Positions 23,388-32,650 of a stretch of DNA of 64,000 bases are shown in pieces. The stretch comes from CAYYKK01 sp964467935 (lineage in GTDB: Bacteria; Myxococcota_A; Polyangia; Polyangiales; Polyangiaceae), in assembly GCA_964467935.1 (NCBI GenBank), contig CAYYKK010000001.1, forward strand, positions 1-64,000, written 5' to 3'. The first letter of the stretch is position 1. Every line of letters starts with the position of its first letter. A model generated the notes under the pieces. The model was not told the DNA's origin. It searched no databases and was given only the letters and a program-made list of their open reading frames with translations. Both the position numbers and the translations under genes were made by a program.

Positions 23388-26228
23388 TCAGCGAGCGCGT
23401 TTCTGTAGTATCAGAATTGCGGGAATGACGGCGAGGCTCAGGATCACCGTGATGCTCATGCCGATGCTCATGATGAGCCCGAGGCTGAACATGGCGCGGT
23501 AGTCGGCGAAGAGCATCACCCCGAACCCGAAGACGGTGGTGAGCGAGGCGATGAAGACGCCCGTCCCCGTGCCGACCATCATGTCCTCGAGATCGCCCAC
23601 GCCGCCGTTCTCGTCGGCGCTCTGCTTCCAGCGGATCATGATGTGCACGCCGGCGTCGACGCCCAGCCCGAGGAGCAGCGGCAGCACGACCATGTTCGCG
23701 TGGTTGAAGTGCAGGCCGAGGAGCGGCATCGCGCCGAGCATGCAGATGGACCCCGTCACCAGGGGGATCGCCGCGACGCACATGTCCTTCAGGTTGCGGA
23801 ACGCGAGGAAGAGCACGAGGACCACGAGCGCGCCGGCGAGCATCGTCGCCCGCTCGAAGCCGCGCACGATCATCTTGGGGTGCTCCGAGAGCGTCATCGC
23901 GAGGCCGGACGTCTCGTTCGAGACCGACGACACCTGGCGCGCGAACTCCGTGGCGACCTGCTCGTTCCAGATGTCGCCCTTCGGGTGGACGTAGATCGCG
24001 AGCTCCTTCTTGTCCTTCGAAAGGAAGCGATGCTGCCAGAGCTCCGGGATGTCGGAGGGCAGGTAGCTGCCGCGCTCGGCGACGGCGTGCGACGTGCGGA
24101 TCGCGCGCTCGAGGATGTCCGCCGCCCGCCGCTGGAGATCCGTGAGGTGCGCCTTGCCGCCGTCCGGCTGCTCCTCGAGGTGCTTCTTCACGTCGGCGAG
24201 CGCCGCCTTCGCCTCGTCGACCCGCTTGGTGTCCCGGCCGGCTTGGTGCATCGCGAAGGCCGCCTCGTCGAGCGTGTCGCCGAGGGCCGTCAGCTTCGGG
24301 AGCACGTCGCTCTTCTGGACCTCCGCGCGCCGGAGCTTCTCGAAGTCGATCGGTCGCCCGAAGAGCGAGTCGATCTCGCGGAGGTCCGCGCGGCGCGCGT
24401 CGTCGAGCGGCGGGAGCAGATCCGTCGCGGTCTCCACCGAGGCGACCGCGTCGAGCTTGCGCAGCTTCGCCGACAGGTCGCGCGCGGCTTCGACGCTGTC
24501 GGCCGTCACGTTCGCGATGATCGGCGAGAGGACCTCGTCGTGCTCGATGTTGACGAGGCCGCGCGCGCTCTCGGCCTTCTTGGGCAAGAAGTCGAAGTAT
24601 CGCCCGTTGAAGTCGACCTTGAAGGCGAAGGGGAGGAACACGAGCGTCAGCACGGCGGTGAAGATCACGAGCGCGCGCGGGAAGCGACGCGCGACGCGCG
24701 CGGTGCCTCGCATGCCCCAGAGCTCGGGCGCAGGCTTCGGCGCCTTGCCGAGCACGAGCATCACGACCGGCGGGATGAGGAGGTAGGTGCCGCAGAGCAG
24801 CACCAGGAGGCCGATGCACGTGATGAGGCCGAGCTGCGCGAACGCGGTGAACTCGGTCACCATCGTCGTTGCGAACGCCGCCGCGGTCATGATCGTGCCC
24901 GCGAGCAGGCCCGGGCCCGCCTTGAGCAGCGCGGTCTCCATCGCCTTCTGGCGAGGCATGCCGTTGCGGAGCAGCTCGGCGTAGCGCGCCTGGATGTGCA
25001 CGCCGAAGTCGCCGAGGCCGAGGAGCACGGAGGTGAAGCTCGTCGTGATGAGGTTCAGCTTGCCGACCAGGAGGCGCGCGGCCGCGAACGTGACGAGCGT
25101 GCCGAAGCCGAGCGGCAGGAAGCTCACGGTCGCCTGGCGCACGCTCCGGAACGCCCAATAGAGCGCCAGCATCACGAAGAGCGTCGACGCCGTGCTGGTC
25201 ACCGCGAGGTCCTGCTCCACGATGCGCAGCTCGTCGGTGACGAGCGCGGGCAACCCGGTCACGTCCACCTCGACGCCGCTCGCCGGGACCTCCGCGATCG
25301 CCTCGTCACGCGCCTTGCGGATCTTCTGCACGAGAGGCGCGACCTGCGAGCCCTCGTCGCCGGGGATCTCCGGGAAGAGCGCCACCACGTGGTGGTCGCC
25401 GGTGCCGGTCAGATAGCCTTGATCGTCGACGCCGCGGCTCAGCTGCTGGGTGGATTTGCCCTTCGCCAACGCGGCGAGCCGGGGGATGCTCGAGTGTCCC
25501 TGGACCTCGTCGTCGAGGGCTCGAATCAGGGTGGTGAGGCCAGCGAGCCCGGCGTCGGCGTCTTCGACCTTCGCGTTGGGATCGTCGAGGCCGCGCGCCA
25601 CCTGCTTGCCGATGCCGTCGAGCCACGCGGGCAGCCCGCCTTCGACGATCGCCGGCACGTCCACGGCCTCGCCGCCGTTCGACTTCGCGAGGGCCTTCGC
25701 GCTGTCGGCGAGCGTCTTCGGATCCGCGAGCAGCATCACCTCCGCCGCCGTCTCCGGGCTCATGCGCGCGAGGACGCGCCCGTGGAGCTCCGGCACCGCC
25801 TCGAGCTTCGGCGTGAGCTTGTCGACGATGGTGCGGCGCGCGTCGGGTGTCCCGCCCGTGAGCACGACGACGGGTTTGTCGGGCACGCCGAAGCGTTCGT
25901 AGAACGCGAGCAGGCGCTTCTGGTGGGGGTTGTTCTTGTCGACCAGATCGCTGCGGGACGTCGAGATCTGCAGCCCCGGGACGAGCATCGCGGCACCGAC
26001 GAAGACCAGCGCGGCGATCGCGATGGACCAGACCGGCTTGCGCGCGCCGATGAGGACGATCGCGTGGAGCGTCTTCAGCCAACCCGCGGGGGGCGGATCG
26101 CTCGGCGTCGGCTCGCGGCCCACCCCGCTCGGCCGATCCGAGGCCTCGGCGCGCGGCGCGTCACCGGCGGGGTCGTCCCCGCCCTCGGGGCAGTCGGGTG
26201 CCCCTGCGCTCCGCGTGGATTCGGCCAT
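23388..26228 (-). CDS. MMPL/RND-family transporter (HpnN-like)
   Basis: A 946-residue polytopic membrane protein from ATG 26228. It has an N-terminal transmembrane helix, a large periplasmic domain (QISTSRSDLVDKNNPHQKR to about residue 310), a block of five to six helices with the MMPL-type segment VLLGLGDFGVHIQARYAELL, a second periplasmic domain, and a second helix block with LGLGVDAGVHIMIRWKQS. The duplicated G-x-D-x-x-V-H-I motifs mark the two SSD/MMPL halves. Such proteins export lipids, hopanoids or siderophores by proton motive force. It sits 41 nt after a TatT-like lipoprotein gene and is probably in one operon with it. Substrate unknown; hopanoid transport is possible but not supported by neighbouring hpn genes. 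Confidence 0.87.
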   Translation of the reverse strand: MAESTRSAGAPDCPEGGDDPAGDAPRAEASDRPSGVGREPTPSDPPPAGWLKTLHAIVLIGARKPVWSIAIAALVFVGAAMLVPGLQISTSRSDLVDKNNPHQKRLLAFYERFGVPDKPVVVLTGGTPDARRTIVDKLTPKLEAVPELHGRVLARMSPETAAEVMLLADPKTLADSAKALAKSNGGEAVDVPAIVEGGLPAWLDGIGKQVARGLDDPNAKVEDADAGLAGLTTLIRALDDEVQGHSSIPRLAALAKGKSTQQLSRGVDDQGYLTGTGDHHVVALFPEIPGDEGSQVAPLVQKIRKARDEAIAEVPASGVEVDVTGLPALVTDELRIVEQDLAVTSTASTLFVMLALYWAFRSVRQATVSFLPLGFGTLVTFAAARLLVGKLNLITTSFTSVLLGLGDFGVHIQARYAELLRNGMPRQKAMETALLKAGPGLLAGTIMTAAAFATTMVTEFTAFAQLGLITCIGLLVLLCGTYLLIPPVVMLVLGKAPKPAPELWGMRGTARVARRFPRALVIFTAVLTLVFLPFAFKVDFNGRYFDFLPKKAESARGLVNIEHDEVLSPIIANVTADSVEAARDLSAKLRKLDAVASVETATDLLPPLDDARRADLREIDSLFGRPIDFEKLRRAEVQKSDVLPKLTALGDTLDEAAFAMHQAGRDTKRVDEAKAALADVKKHLEEQPDGGKAHLTDLQRRAADILERAIRTSHAVAERGSYLPSDIPELWQHRFLSKDKKELAIYVHPKGDIWNEQVATEFARQVSSVSNETSGLAMTLSEHPKMIVRGFERATMLAGALVVLVLFLAFRNLKDMCVAAIPLVTGSICMLGAMPLLGLHFNHANMVVLPLLLGLGVDAGVHIMIRWKQSADENGGVGDLEDMMVGTGTGVFIASLTTVFGFGVMLFADYRAMFSLGLIMSIGMSITVILSLAVIPAILILQKRAR

Positions 26229-26269
26229 GGGTCGACCACCCTACTCGCGCGGGCCGCGGAGCGGAACGC

Positions 26270-27058
26270 TCATGGAGCAGAAGAAGCGGGCGGGGCTGCG
26301 CTCGATGCCGGCGGCGTCGGAGACGTGCTCGACGCGGGCGCGCAGTGGAGCGGCTTCAGCTCGTTCGCGAGCTTGTCGAAGAGCGCTTGGTCGTCGCGCC
26401 GAAGCTTGGCCCGCTCCGCTTGGCAGCGGCAGAGCGGCTCGTGCGCCGGCTCCTTGTCGCCGAGGGCGACGTACGCTTCCGCGAGCCGGAGCTGGTTCAC
26501 GAGCACGTCGGGCTTGGCCTTCGCGAGTCCTTCGAGCATCGCGAGCCCGTCCTCCGAGTCGCCGTGCTTGAGCATGTCGGCGGGCGCGAGGACGTAGAGG
26601 GTCCCGAGCATCCGCGTGGCCGCGCCGTCGCGGAACGACGGGTCGAGGTCGCGGCTCTTGATCGCGAACTCCTCCGCTTCGCCGACGAGGCTCGAGGGGT
26701 TCTTGTCGGTGCTGAAGAGCGCGATCGCGCCCTTCTTCTCGGCGACGCGTCCCGCGATCGCGGCGCGCCCGAAGGCGTCGCCGGCGGTGTCGGTGGGGAG
26801 CTTCCTCACGAGATCGTAGGCGAGGTCGCGATCGTCCTCGCTGTCCGCGCCGCGCTCGATGAGCGACTCGAGCGCGTCACTCAGCGACAGCGCGCTCGTC
26901 GCGGCCTTCGTGAGCTCAGGGCGCACCTGTACCGGGCCTGGGCAACCGCTCGAAGCGAGGGTCGTGGCGATGGTGAGCGTGACGGCGGACCAAAAGGATC
27001 GTTTCAGAGCGCGTCCACCGATACTTGTCCTAGCGATAAGCGGCAAGAACCTGAGCAT
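26270..27058 (-). CDS. TatT-like helical-repeat lipoprotein
   Basis: A 262-residue protein if ATG 27058 is used; that start overlaps the end of the upstream gene by 29 nt. A signal peptide with lipobox LASSGC (Cys about residue 39) is clear. The mature part is helical with TPR-like units, including KSRDLDPSFRDGAATRMLGT, LYVLAPADMLKHGDSEDGL and NQLRLAEAYVALGD. This pattern resembles the TatT component of TRAP-associated transporters, a periplasmic trimer-forming lipoprotein. The C-terminus is a Ser/Pro/Ala tail. Position between a PhnD-like binding protein and an RND exporter suggests envelope transport work. Confidence 0.75.
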   Translation of the reverse strand: MLRFLPLIARTSIGGRALKRSFWSAVTLTIATTLASSGCPGPVQVRPELTKAATSALSLSDALESLIERGADSEDDRDLAYDLVRKLPTDTAGDAFGRAAIAGRVAEKKGAIALFSTDKNPSSLVGEAEEFAIKSRDLDPSFRDGAATRMLGTLYVLAPADMLKHGDSEDGLAMLEGLAKAKPDVLVNQLRLAEAYVALGDKEPAHEPLCRCQAERAKLRRDDQALFDKLANELKPLHCAPASSTSPTPPASSAAPPASSAP

Positions 27059-27854
27059 AGGCCGTGTCGTCCGCCGGCTTCAGGCTCTGGATGCCCACCT
27101 CCGCGCAGACGGCCTTCCCGTCGCCTTCGCAGAGTGACGCAAGGTTCGATTTGAACGCGGCCTTGTCCGCGGCGGCGGCGTTCGGAAAGGCGACGACCGC
27201 CATCGGCGGGAGCGACGCGCTCTTCCAGGCGTCCTTCAGATCTTTGCCGCCCTCCATCCCCGAGAGCTCGGCCATCTGGGCGTCGTCGATGAGCGCGCAG
27301 GTGGCCTCGTCGCGCAGCACCTTCTTGATGCCTTCGAGAGGGCGCTTGGTCGGCTCGAGCGTGAAATCGCCTAGCTTGAAGGCTCCGCCGCTGATGACCT
27401 TGTCGACGAACTTGGCGTCGTCGGACAGATCCGTCGCCAGCTTGTGGCCCTTGCATCCGGCGAGATCCGAGGCCGTCTTCGACACGAGGTGGTACTGCTG
27501 CCCGCCCGCGCGCGAGGCGGAGACCTGGCCGATCGTCTCGAGCTTCCGAGCGTCCTTCATGGCGAGGTAGGCGCTGAGCGAGAGGATGCCGTACTGGGGC
27601 TTGTCCTTGTCGATGAAGGTCTCGGCGGCCTTGCGGTCGTTGTGGAACGTGCCCTTCGCCGCGCTCCAACCGACCTTCTTCTGCGCGATCGCGACGAACT
27701 TGTCGATGTAGGGCTGGATCTGCGTCGCGCTCCCCACGCCGCGCTCCTTGAGCACCAAGACCTTCACCTCTTCGCCGGCGCGCGACGAGGGGGTCATGGC
27801 GGCGAACGAAACGAAAGCGGCAGCGGCGGTGATGGCTACGAAGCGGGCACGCAT
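27030..27854 (-). CDS. PhnD-like periplasmic substrate-binding protein
   Basis: A 274-residue exported protein. The start ATG 27854 is fixed by a strong GGAGGT ribosome site 8 nt upstream. The signal peptide MRARFVAITAAAAFVSFAAM ends near SSRA. The mature protein has the periplasmic phosphate/phosphonate-binding style: IQPYIDKFVAIAQKK, QYGILSLSAYLAMKD, KLATDLSDDAKFVDKVI, EATCALIDDAQMAEL. Four or more Cys residues (GCKGHK, ATCALI, LCEGD, VCAEV) may form disulfides. It has no transporter permease next to it; instead a TatT-like lipoprotein and an MMPL exporter follow. It may be a sensor or carrier in that system. Confidence 0.78.
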   Translation of the reverse strand: MRARFVAITAAAAFVSFAAMTPSSRAGEEVKVLVLKERGVGSATQIQPYIDKFVAIAQKKVGWSAAKGTFHNDRKAAETFIDKDKPQYGILSLSAYLAMKDARKLETIGQVSASRAGGQQYHLVSKTASDLAGCKGHKLATDLSDDAKFVDKVISGGAFKLGDFTLEPTKRPLEGIKKVLRDEATCALIDDAQMAELSGMEGGKDLKDAWKSASLPPMAVVAFPNAAAADKAAFKSNLASLCEGDGKAVCAEVGIQSLKPADDTAYAQVLAAYR

Positions 27855-27862
27855 CTCGGGGG

Positions 27863-27868
27863 ACCTCC
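27863..27868 (-). promoter_or_regulatory. strong Shine-Dalgarno site deciding the start of the PhnD-like gene
   Basis: On the minus strand the sequence reads GGAGGT followed by 8 nt and the ATG at 27854. The reading frame stays open upstream, so this site is the main reason to choose the shorter 274-residue protein with a clean signal peptide. Confidence 0.75.
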
Positions 27869-27982
27869 GACGCCGTTGGACGGGCGAGCCTTCGGGATCA
27901 ATCAAAGCACGCTCTCTTACCACGCCGAGCGCGCGGTTCTTCCAGCGGTTTTCGGCGTTGCGGGCCGACGAGGGTGCGCAAA

Positions 27983-29251
27983 TCACTTCGCGCCTGGCAC
28001 GGCTCCCGTCAGCCGAACGAGCTCGGCGCCCCGCGGGTCGTCGGGCCACGACTCGACGAACTTGAGCGCGTGGTGTCGCGCCTCGGGGAGGATGCCTTGC
28101 CGCATGGTCAGCACGGCGAGGTTGTACCTCGCGGAGCGGTACTCGGGGTTGTCGCGGAGGGCGCGCAGGTAGCCCTCACGGGCGGCGTTGTAGTTGCCGG
28201 CGAGATCGTCGACGAGCGCGAGATCGTAGGTCGCATCGGCGTCGTGAGGGTCGGCCTTGGTCAGCGCCACGAGGAGCCCGCGCGCTTCCCCGCTCTCCGA
28301 GCGCCCGATGAGCAGCGACGCGAGCAAGAGCTTCGCGTCGCGCTCGGTCGATCCCGGCACGGCGAGCGCCCGCCGCGCGAGCGACTCTGCGACCGCCGGG
28401 TCACCCTTCGATTGAGCGACCATCGCGCGCGCGAGCAAGAGGCGCGGCCTCGGCTCGTCCGGTGCGCCTTCGAGCGCGCGCTGCGCGGTCTCGACGTCCG
28501 ACGTCTTGGCGGCGGAGAACGCGAGCACGTCCCGCAGCTCGGCGCCGGCGACGGTCGTCGTGAGCGGGCAGCTCGCTGCGAAGGCGCTCTTCGCGTCGAC
28601 GAGCGCGCGCGGGGCGTCGCCGCGCGAGAGCGAGCCGTCGGCGCGCGCGACGAGACACCCGCAGGCGTTCTTGTCCTTCTCCAGACACGCCTGGGCCGCG
28701 CGCGCGAGCTCGGCTCGATCGAGCTTGGTCGTGCTCGTGAAGAGCGCGGCGAACGCGCGCGGATCGGCGGGATCGCGCGCGAGCACGGCCTCCCACATCG
28801 CCTGGGGCGAGGCGACGAGCTCGTGCCCCGATCGGAAGAGGAAGATCCCACCGGCGAGCACCACGACGGCGGCGCCGACGCGCTTGTTCTTCCAGCTCGA
28901 GCCGAGGAAGTGACCCGCCGCCGCGGCGGCGGTCGTCGCGAGCGAGATCCAGACGAACGGCGCCGCCACGTAGTAGCCCCGCAAGAGAGGCGCCGAGGCG
29001 CCGTCGTGGCTCCGCGCGACGAGCACGAGCACGATCGCCGTGACGATCCACAGCGCCGCCGCGGCCGTCGCCTCCAGGGTCTCCGCGGCGCGCCGAAGCC
29101 ATGCTGCGAGGGCGATGGGCGCGGCGAGCGCGGCGAGCGCGAGGGCCTCGACCGCCGGCCCCACGGCCGAGGGCTCGGGCGACAGGAGCGTGGGCGCCAA
29201 CGTGAGGGCGCCGAGGTACGCGGCGCGGAAGATCGGCTCGAGGACGCTCAC
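27983..29251 (-). CDS. TPR-repeat membrane protein
   Basis: A 422-residue protein from GTG 29251, overlapping the upstream gene stop as GTGA. About five transmembrane helices fill residues 1-165 (e.g. AALWIVTAIVLVLVARS, VGAAVVVLAGGIFLF). The second half is made of TPR-like helices (RALEGAPDEPRPRLLLARAM, ATYDLALVDDLAGNYNAARE, YLRALRDNPEYRSARYNLAV). This is a membrane-bound TPR scaffold, probably for protein-protein contacts in the envelope. Two Cys close together (CGCLVA) follow the first TPR. No enzyme motif is visible. Confidence 0.72.
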   Translation of the reverse strand: MSVLEPIFRAAYLGALTLAPTLLSPEPSAVGPAVEALALAALAAPIALAAWLRRAAETLEATAAAALWIVTAIVLVLVARSHDGASAPLLRGYYVAAPFVWISLATTAAAAAGHFLGSSWKNKRVGAAVVVLAGGIFLFRSGHELVASPQAMWEAVLARDPADPRAFAALFTSTTKLDRAELARAAQACLEKDKNACGCLVARADGSLSRGDAPRALVDAKSAFAASCPLTTTVAGAELRDVLAFSAAKTSDVETAQRALEGAPDEPRPRLLLARAMVAQSKGDPAVAESLARRALAVPGSTERDAKLLLASLLIGRSESGEARGLLVALTKADPHDADATYDLALVDDLAGNYNAAREGYLRALRDNPEYRSARYNLAVLTMRQGILPEARHHALKFVESWPDDPRGAELVRLTGAVPGAK

Positions 29252-29742
29252 GGCAGCTCGAGGGCCTCGATCACGTTCACGCTCCTGCCCGGCGGCGCGA
29301 TCGCGAGATCCATCGGGAGCTCGCGGAGGCACCGCGACACCGGCGGGTAGGCGTCCTCCCGCGAGTCGCTGATGCCGCGCGCGACCTCCTTGCCTGCGGC
29401 GTCGAAGGTCCCGCTGTAGATGATATGAATATGCTTTGGTATCTCCTTGTCATTCGCGTGGGGCGCGTAGCAGCGCTCGCTCATCGTCTTGGCGAGGGCG
29501 CTCGTCGCCTTCTTCACCTCTCCGTCCACGACCGCGCTGGGCGCCACCGCCGGTGCGGAGGTCGTCGCCACAGCCGATCCCGTGGGCGCCGCGCTCGCGG
29601 AGGGCGAAGCGGCGGAGGCGCTCGAGCTCGCTCCGGTCGTGCCGACGATCACGGGGCGCTCCCTCAGCCCGAAGTAGATCCCGAGGGCGATGATCGCGCT
29701 ACCTCCGAGGATCGACAGTGGGGTCCAGTGATCGCGTGACAC
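29248..29742 (-). CDS. membrane-anchored protein with AgmX/PglI-type C-terminal domain
   Basis: A 164-residue protein from GTG 29742. One N-terminal transmembrane helix (PLSILGGSAIIALGIYFGL) is followed by an Ala/Ser/Pro linker of about 45 residues and a C-terminal domain with two Cys (SERCYAPH and VSRCLRELP) about 45 residues apart. The Cys spacing and the IHIIYSGTFDAAGK strand fit the TonB-like AgmX/PglI C-terminal domain found in myxobacterial motility and envelope proteins. A second protein with this domain is encoded at 61500-61883. Codons around 29417-29458 are unusually AT-rich. It is coupled to the TPR protein gene. Confidence 0.65.
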   Translation of the reverse strand: MSRDHWTPLSILGGSAIIALGIYFGLRERPVIVGTTGASSSASAASPSASAAPTGSAVATTSAPAVAPSAVVDGEVKKATSALAKTMSERCYAPHANDKEIPKHIHIIYSGTFDAAGKEVARGISDSREDAYPPVSRCLRELPMDLAIAPPGRSVNVIEALELP

Positions 29743-29787
29743 GCACGTCTCTCTCGCTCTCGGGCCCGACGGCGGACGTCCGCGCGC

Positions 29788-30192
29788 TCACTTCTGCGTG
29801 GCGCCGACGAGCCCGCCCCGCATCTTGTAGCCGGGGGACGAAGTCACGCCTTGGTTCTGCGTGGGTTGCCCCATCGTCATGACCATCTTGTAGGACGGGC
29901 TCGAGCAGACTTGGCCCGCCGAGACCGTCTCGCTCCCGGGGGCGCCGGCCATCGGCGGCGCGCCGCCCGTGCCCGTGCCCGTCGACGCGGAGGTGGTGAA
30001 GCCCGAGCTCGAGCTGACCGAGGTCCCGGCCCCGCCCTGCCCGCCGGCGCCGGTGCCCGTCGCGCTGCTGGTCCCGCTCGTGCTCGACGAGGTCGTGTCG
30101 TTGGCGCCGCCGCTGCACGCGATCGCGCCGAGGGCGAGCAGCGCGAAGGGCGCGGCCCACGAGGTCGCGCGAAGAGATCGGGCGGAAGCCAT
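29788..30192 (-). CDS. small lipoprotein with Ser/Thr/Gly-rich linker
   Basis: A 134-residue protein; ATG 30192 has a GGAGG site 7 nt upstream. The lipobox is LLALGAIAC. A Ser/Thr/Gly low-complexity region occupies about residues 28-80, followed by a short conserved-looking C-terminus with one further Cys (GQVCSSPSYKMVMTMGQPTQ) and two SPSYK/SPGYK-type repeats. The SxxYKM repeats could be remnants of a beta-propeller or streptavidin-like unit, but this is speculation. Function unknown; it belongs to the group of linker-rich lipoproteins in this window. Confidence 0.7.
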   Translation of the reverse strand: MASARSLRATSWAAPFALLALGAIACSGGANDTTSSSTSGTSSATGTGAGGQGGAGTSVSSSSGFTTSASTGTGTGGAPPMAGAPGSETVSAGQVCSSPSYKMVMTMGQPTQNQGVTSSPGYKMRGGLVGATQK

Positions 30193-30284
30193 GGTGATGC
30201 CTCCGTGTCATGAGAGCGCAACTCGTGCGCTGCAGCAAGCCGACCTGCGAGACCTAGGCGCGGGCCGCGCTGCGGCGAGAGCGA

Positions 30285-31481
30285 TCAGGGCAGGCAGCAG
30301 AACGTCGTCGGGGTGCTCTCGGTGAGCGAGCCGGTCGGCATCGGGTTCGAGACGGTCGGCGTGCACGAGCCGCCGTTCGGCGCTTGCGTCACGCTCGCCT
30401 CGCGCCCACCGATGCGCGGGTTGCCGGTGAGGTTCGCGCACGAGCCCGCGGTGAAGGTGGCGATCGGGGGGTTGATCGCGCACGCGTCGTCGGAGTGGAG
30501 CTTGATCGTGATCTCGCACACGCTGCCCGAGGGATCTCCGCAGCCGCACGGCGCGCAACCGCGCGTGTCCGCGAGCCCGCCGTAGTAGAGGTGCTTCTTC
30601 GTGAAGACCGCGGGGCAGGTCTGGTCGCCTGCCTTTCCGACGCACACGTGACCCTCGAAGGGCGCCGCGGGCTTCGGCATGCACTTGTCCTCTGCTCCGC
30701 ACCCCGCCATCGCGGCGACGTTTCCGCAGACCGTCGCGGCGACACCCCACGAAGGCGTCGAGAGATTGGGGGTTCCGCCCTTGGCGGCGCACGAGCCGCC
30801 CGAGACGGTCGGGAAGTCGGCGAACACCGACGTGTTGCACGGGTTCGAGCCGCACATCGCGCCGCTCGCGAGCGTGTCGGTCGCGGTGCACGTGAGGTCC
30901 CACCACGGGCCGCTCGGGGGCGTCCCGGGGATGCTCACGTTCTTGATCGTCGTCGGGTTCGTGCAGTTCGGCGTGTCGAAGACCTGAAACGCTTGGATGC
31001 CCACAGGGCCCGCGTTGAGATCGTGGGTGAGATCGCAGCTCTCGCCCGCGGGCGGATCGCACTTGCATTGCGTGCAGCTCCACGACCCGCCCATCAAGCT
31101 CGCGTTGCCCGTGTACTTCGACGTCGTCGCGTAGCTCGGGCACATCGGCGCGCTCGCCGGATCGGTCTCGCCGAGCACGACGTAGCCGAACGCGCCCCAG
31201 CCGACCGGGATCGCGCCCACGCACTCGGTCACGGGCGTGCACGCCGGATCGGCGCAGTCCGCGAGGCCGTTCTGATCGTCGTCGACGCCGTTGAAGCAGT
31301 CCTCGACCGGGCCCATCCCGCCGCCGCCGCCCATCCCGCCCGACCCGGTCGAGCTCGCGCTCGACGACGACGTGGCGCCTCCACCCCCTTGGTTCTTGAA
31401 GGTGTAGTCGGGGAAGAAGCACGCCGAGAGGCCCAGCGCGAGGAGCGCGCCCGCGGGCCGTGCGCGCGAGAGCCGAAGCAT
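30285..31481 (-). CDS. Cys-rich surface lipoprotein with DxDxDG-type motif
   Basis: A 398-residue protein from ATG 31481 with lipobox LALGLSAC. A Ser/Gly linker follows, then CFNGVDDDQNGLADCADPAC, the myxobacterial 'C-x-D-G-x-D-D-D-x-x-G-x-x-D-C' metal-binding motif (presumably calcium). The remaining 330 residues carry over 30 Cys in spaced pairs (CTQCKC, CAPCGC, FCCLP at the end), implying a disulfide-rich extracellular fold. There are aromatic-Gly stretches but no known catalytic motif. It is likely displayed on the outer membrane. The gene stands alone, 50 nt after the ketosynthase gene on the same strand. Confidence 0.78.
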   Translation of the reverse strand: MLRLSRARPAGALLALGLSACFFPDYTFKNQGGGGATSSSSASSTGSGGMGGGGGMGPVEDCFNGVDDDQNGLADCADPACTPVTECVGAIPVGWGAFGYVVLGETDPASAPMCPSYATTSKYTGNASLMGGSWSCTQCKCDPPAGESCDLTHDLNAGPVGIQAFQVFDTPNCTNPTTIKNVSIPGTPPSGPWWDLTCTATDTLASGAMCGSNPCNTSVFADFPTVSGGSCAAKGGTPNLSTPSWGVAATVCGNVAAMAGCGAEDKCMPKPAAPFEGHVCVGKAGDQTCPAVFTKKHLYYGGLADTRGCAPCGCGDPSGSVCEITIKLHSDDACAINPPIATFTAGSCANLTGNPRIGGREASVTQAPNGGSCTPTVSNPMPTGSLTESTPTTFCCLP

Positions 31482-31531
31482 GCCCGCGAGCGTACACGCT
31501 CCGCGACGACCGGTCGATCGGGGCCGGACGA

Positions 31532-32518
31532 TCAGGCCGTGAACTCGATCTGCACGCTCGACCACGAGAGGCCGGAGCCGACGACGACGAGCGCCGCCAC
31601 GTCGCCGGGTTGGAAGTCGTTCCACCGCTGCGAGATGACCGCGGGCGCGCCGGCGGCGGCCTGGTTGCCGTAGTCGACGATGTTGTGGAAGTGCCGGTCG
31701 GGCGTGACGTCGCAGCGACCCGCGACGCTCTCGAGCATCGTGAGGTTCGCCTGGTGGCCGACGTAGATGAGCCTGCCGTTCGGGCGATCGGTCGTTCGCC
31801 CTTGGATCTCGCGGAAGAGCTCGGTCATGCGCTTGATCGCGAACTTTTGCACGGCGGAGCCGTTCTGCGTGAAGTGCCCGAGCCGCGGGATGACGACGTC
31901 CATCGCGCCCGCGGGGCTCGAGCCGTAGCGCGTGTGCGTGCCGCGCACCTTCGAGGGCACCTTGGTCGAGACGACGGCGGCGCTCGTCGCGTCGCCGAAG
32001 AGGATCGCGCTCGAGCGATCGGCGAAGTTCGTCACGCGGGTCGTGTTCTCGGGCACGACGAAGAGCACGTACTCGGGGAGGTTCGTCCCCATGAGGTCGG
32101 CGTAGTAGCAGTGGGCTCCGAAGGAGGAGCACGCGCACGCGATGTCGACCGCGGGCACCTCGATGCCGAGCTCCTTCGCGACCGCCGACGCCTCGGTGGG
32201 GATGCAGAAGTCGGGCGAGCTGGTTCCGCCGAAGACCATGCCGATGTCGCTCGGCTTGAGGCCCGCGCGCTCGATCGCCATGAGCGCGGCGCGCTTGCTC
32301 GTCTCCGCGTTCGAGTAGAGGCGCGCCTCCTGCGCCGCGCGGAGATCTTGGTTCTTCGTCGACTTGATGTAGTCGAGCGGCAGCACGGTGCGACGGCGCT
32401 TGATGCCGACGCGATCGACGATCCATTGGTCGTTCGTGCCGATGTCGAGCGACTCGAGGAACGCGTTGTCGATCACGTTCTCGGGATGGAAATGGCCGAA
32501 TCCGTGGAAGTAGAGCAT
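31532..32518 (-). CDS. FabH-like 3-oxoacyl-ACP synthase III family protein
   Basis: A 328-residue thiolase-fold protein from ATG 32518. The catalytic Cys lies in DIACACSSFG (about residue 130), His in VGHQANLTML and Asn in DYGNQAAAGAP, forming the Cys-His-Asn triad of ketosynthase III enzymes. The N-terminal TNDQWIVDRVGIKRR stretch matches the family. The reaction is condensation of an acyl-CoA starter with a malonyl-ACP or a related acyl transfer. No fabD, fabG or acpP gene lies next to it, so housekeeping fatty-acid initiation is not implied; a special lipid or secondary metabolite role is possible. It is transcribed divergently from the HAD-ABC operon. Confidence 0.88.
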   Translation of the reverse strand: MLYFHGFGHFHPENVIDNAFLESLDIGTNDQWIVDRVGIKRRRTVLPLDYIKSTKNQDLRAAQEARLYSNAETSKRAALMAIERAGLKPSDIGMVFGGTSSPDFCIPTEASAVAKELGIEVPAVDIACACSSFGAHCYYADLMGTNLPEYVLFVVPENTTRVTNFADRSSAILFGDATSAAVVSTKVPSKVRGTHTRYGSSPAGAMDVVIPRLGHFTQNGSAVQKFAIKRMTELFREIQGRTTDRPNGRLIYVGHQANLTMLESVAGRCDVTPDRHFHNIVDYGNQAAAGAPAVISQRWNDFQPGDVAALVVVGSGLSWSSVQIEFTA

Positions 32519-32650
32519 CGCGGCGGCGACGGTTACTACAGCGGCTCGGTCCCCGCATCCTCCGACGAGGCGCGGTGACGGGATCGTGACTGACGCGTTG
32601 CGACACGATCGGCTCGCCAATGCGCGCGTTCGAGGCGACAATCCCGGCCC

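Noticed and set aside
19591..26228. Hopanoid (hpn) cluster suggested by an HpnI-like glycosyltransferase and an HpnN-like exporter
   Set aside because: The two genes are not in one unit, and no squalene-hopene cyclase or other hpn gene is present.
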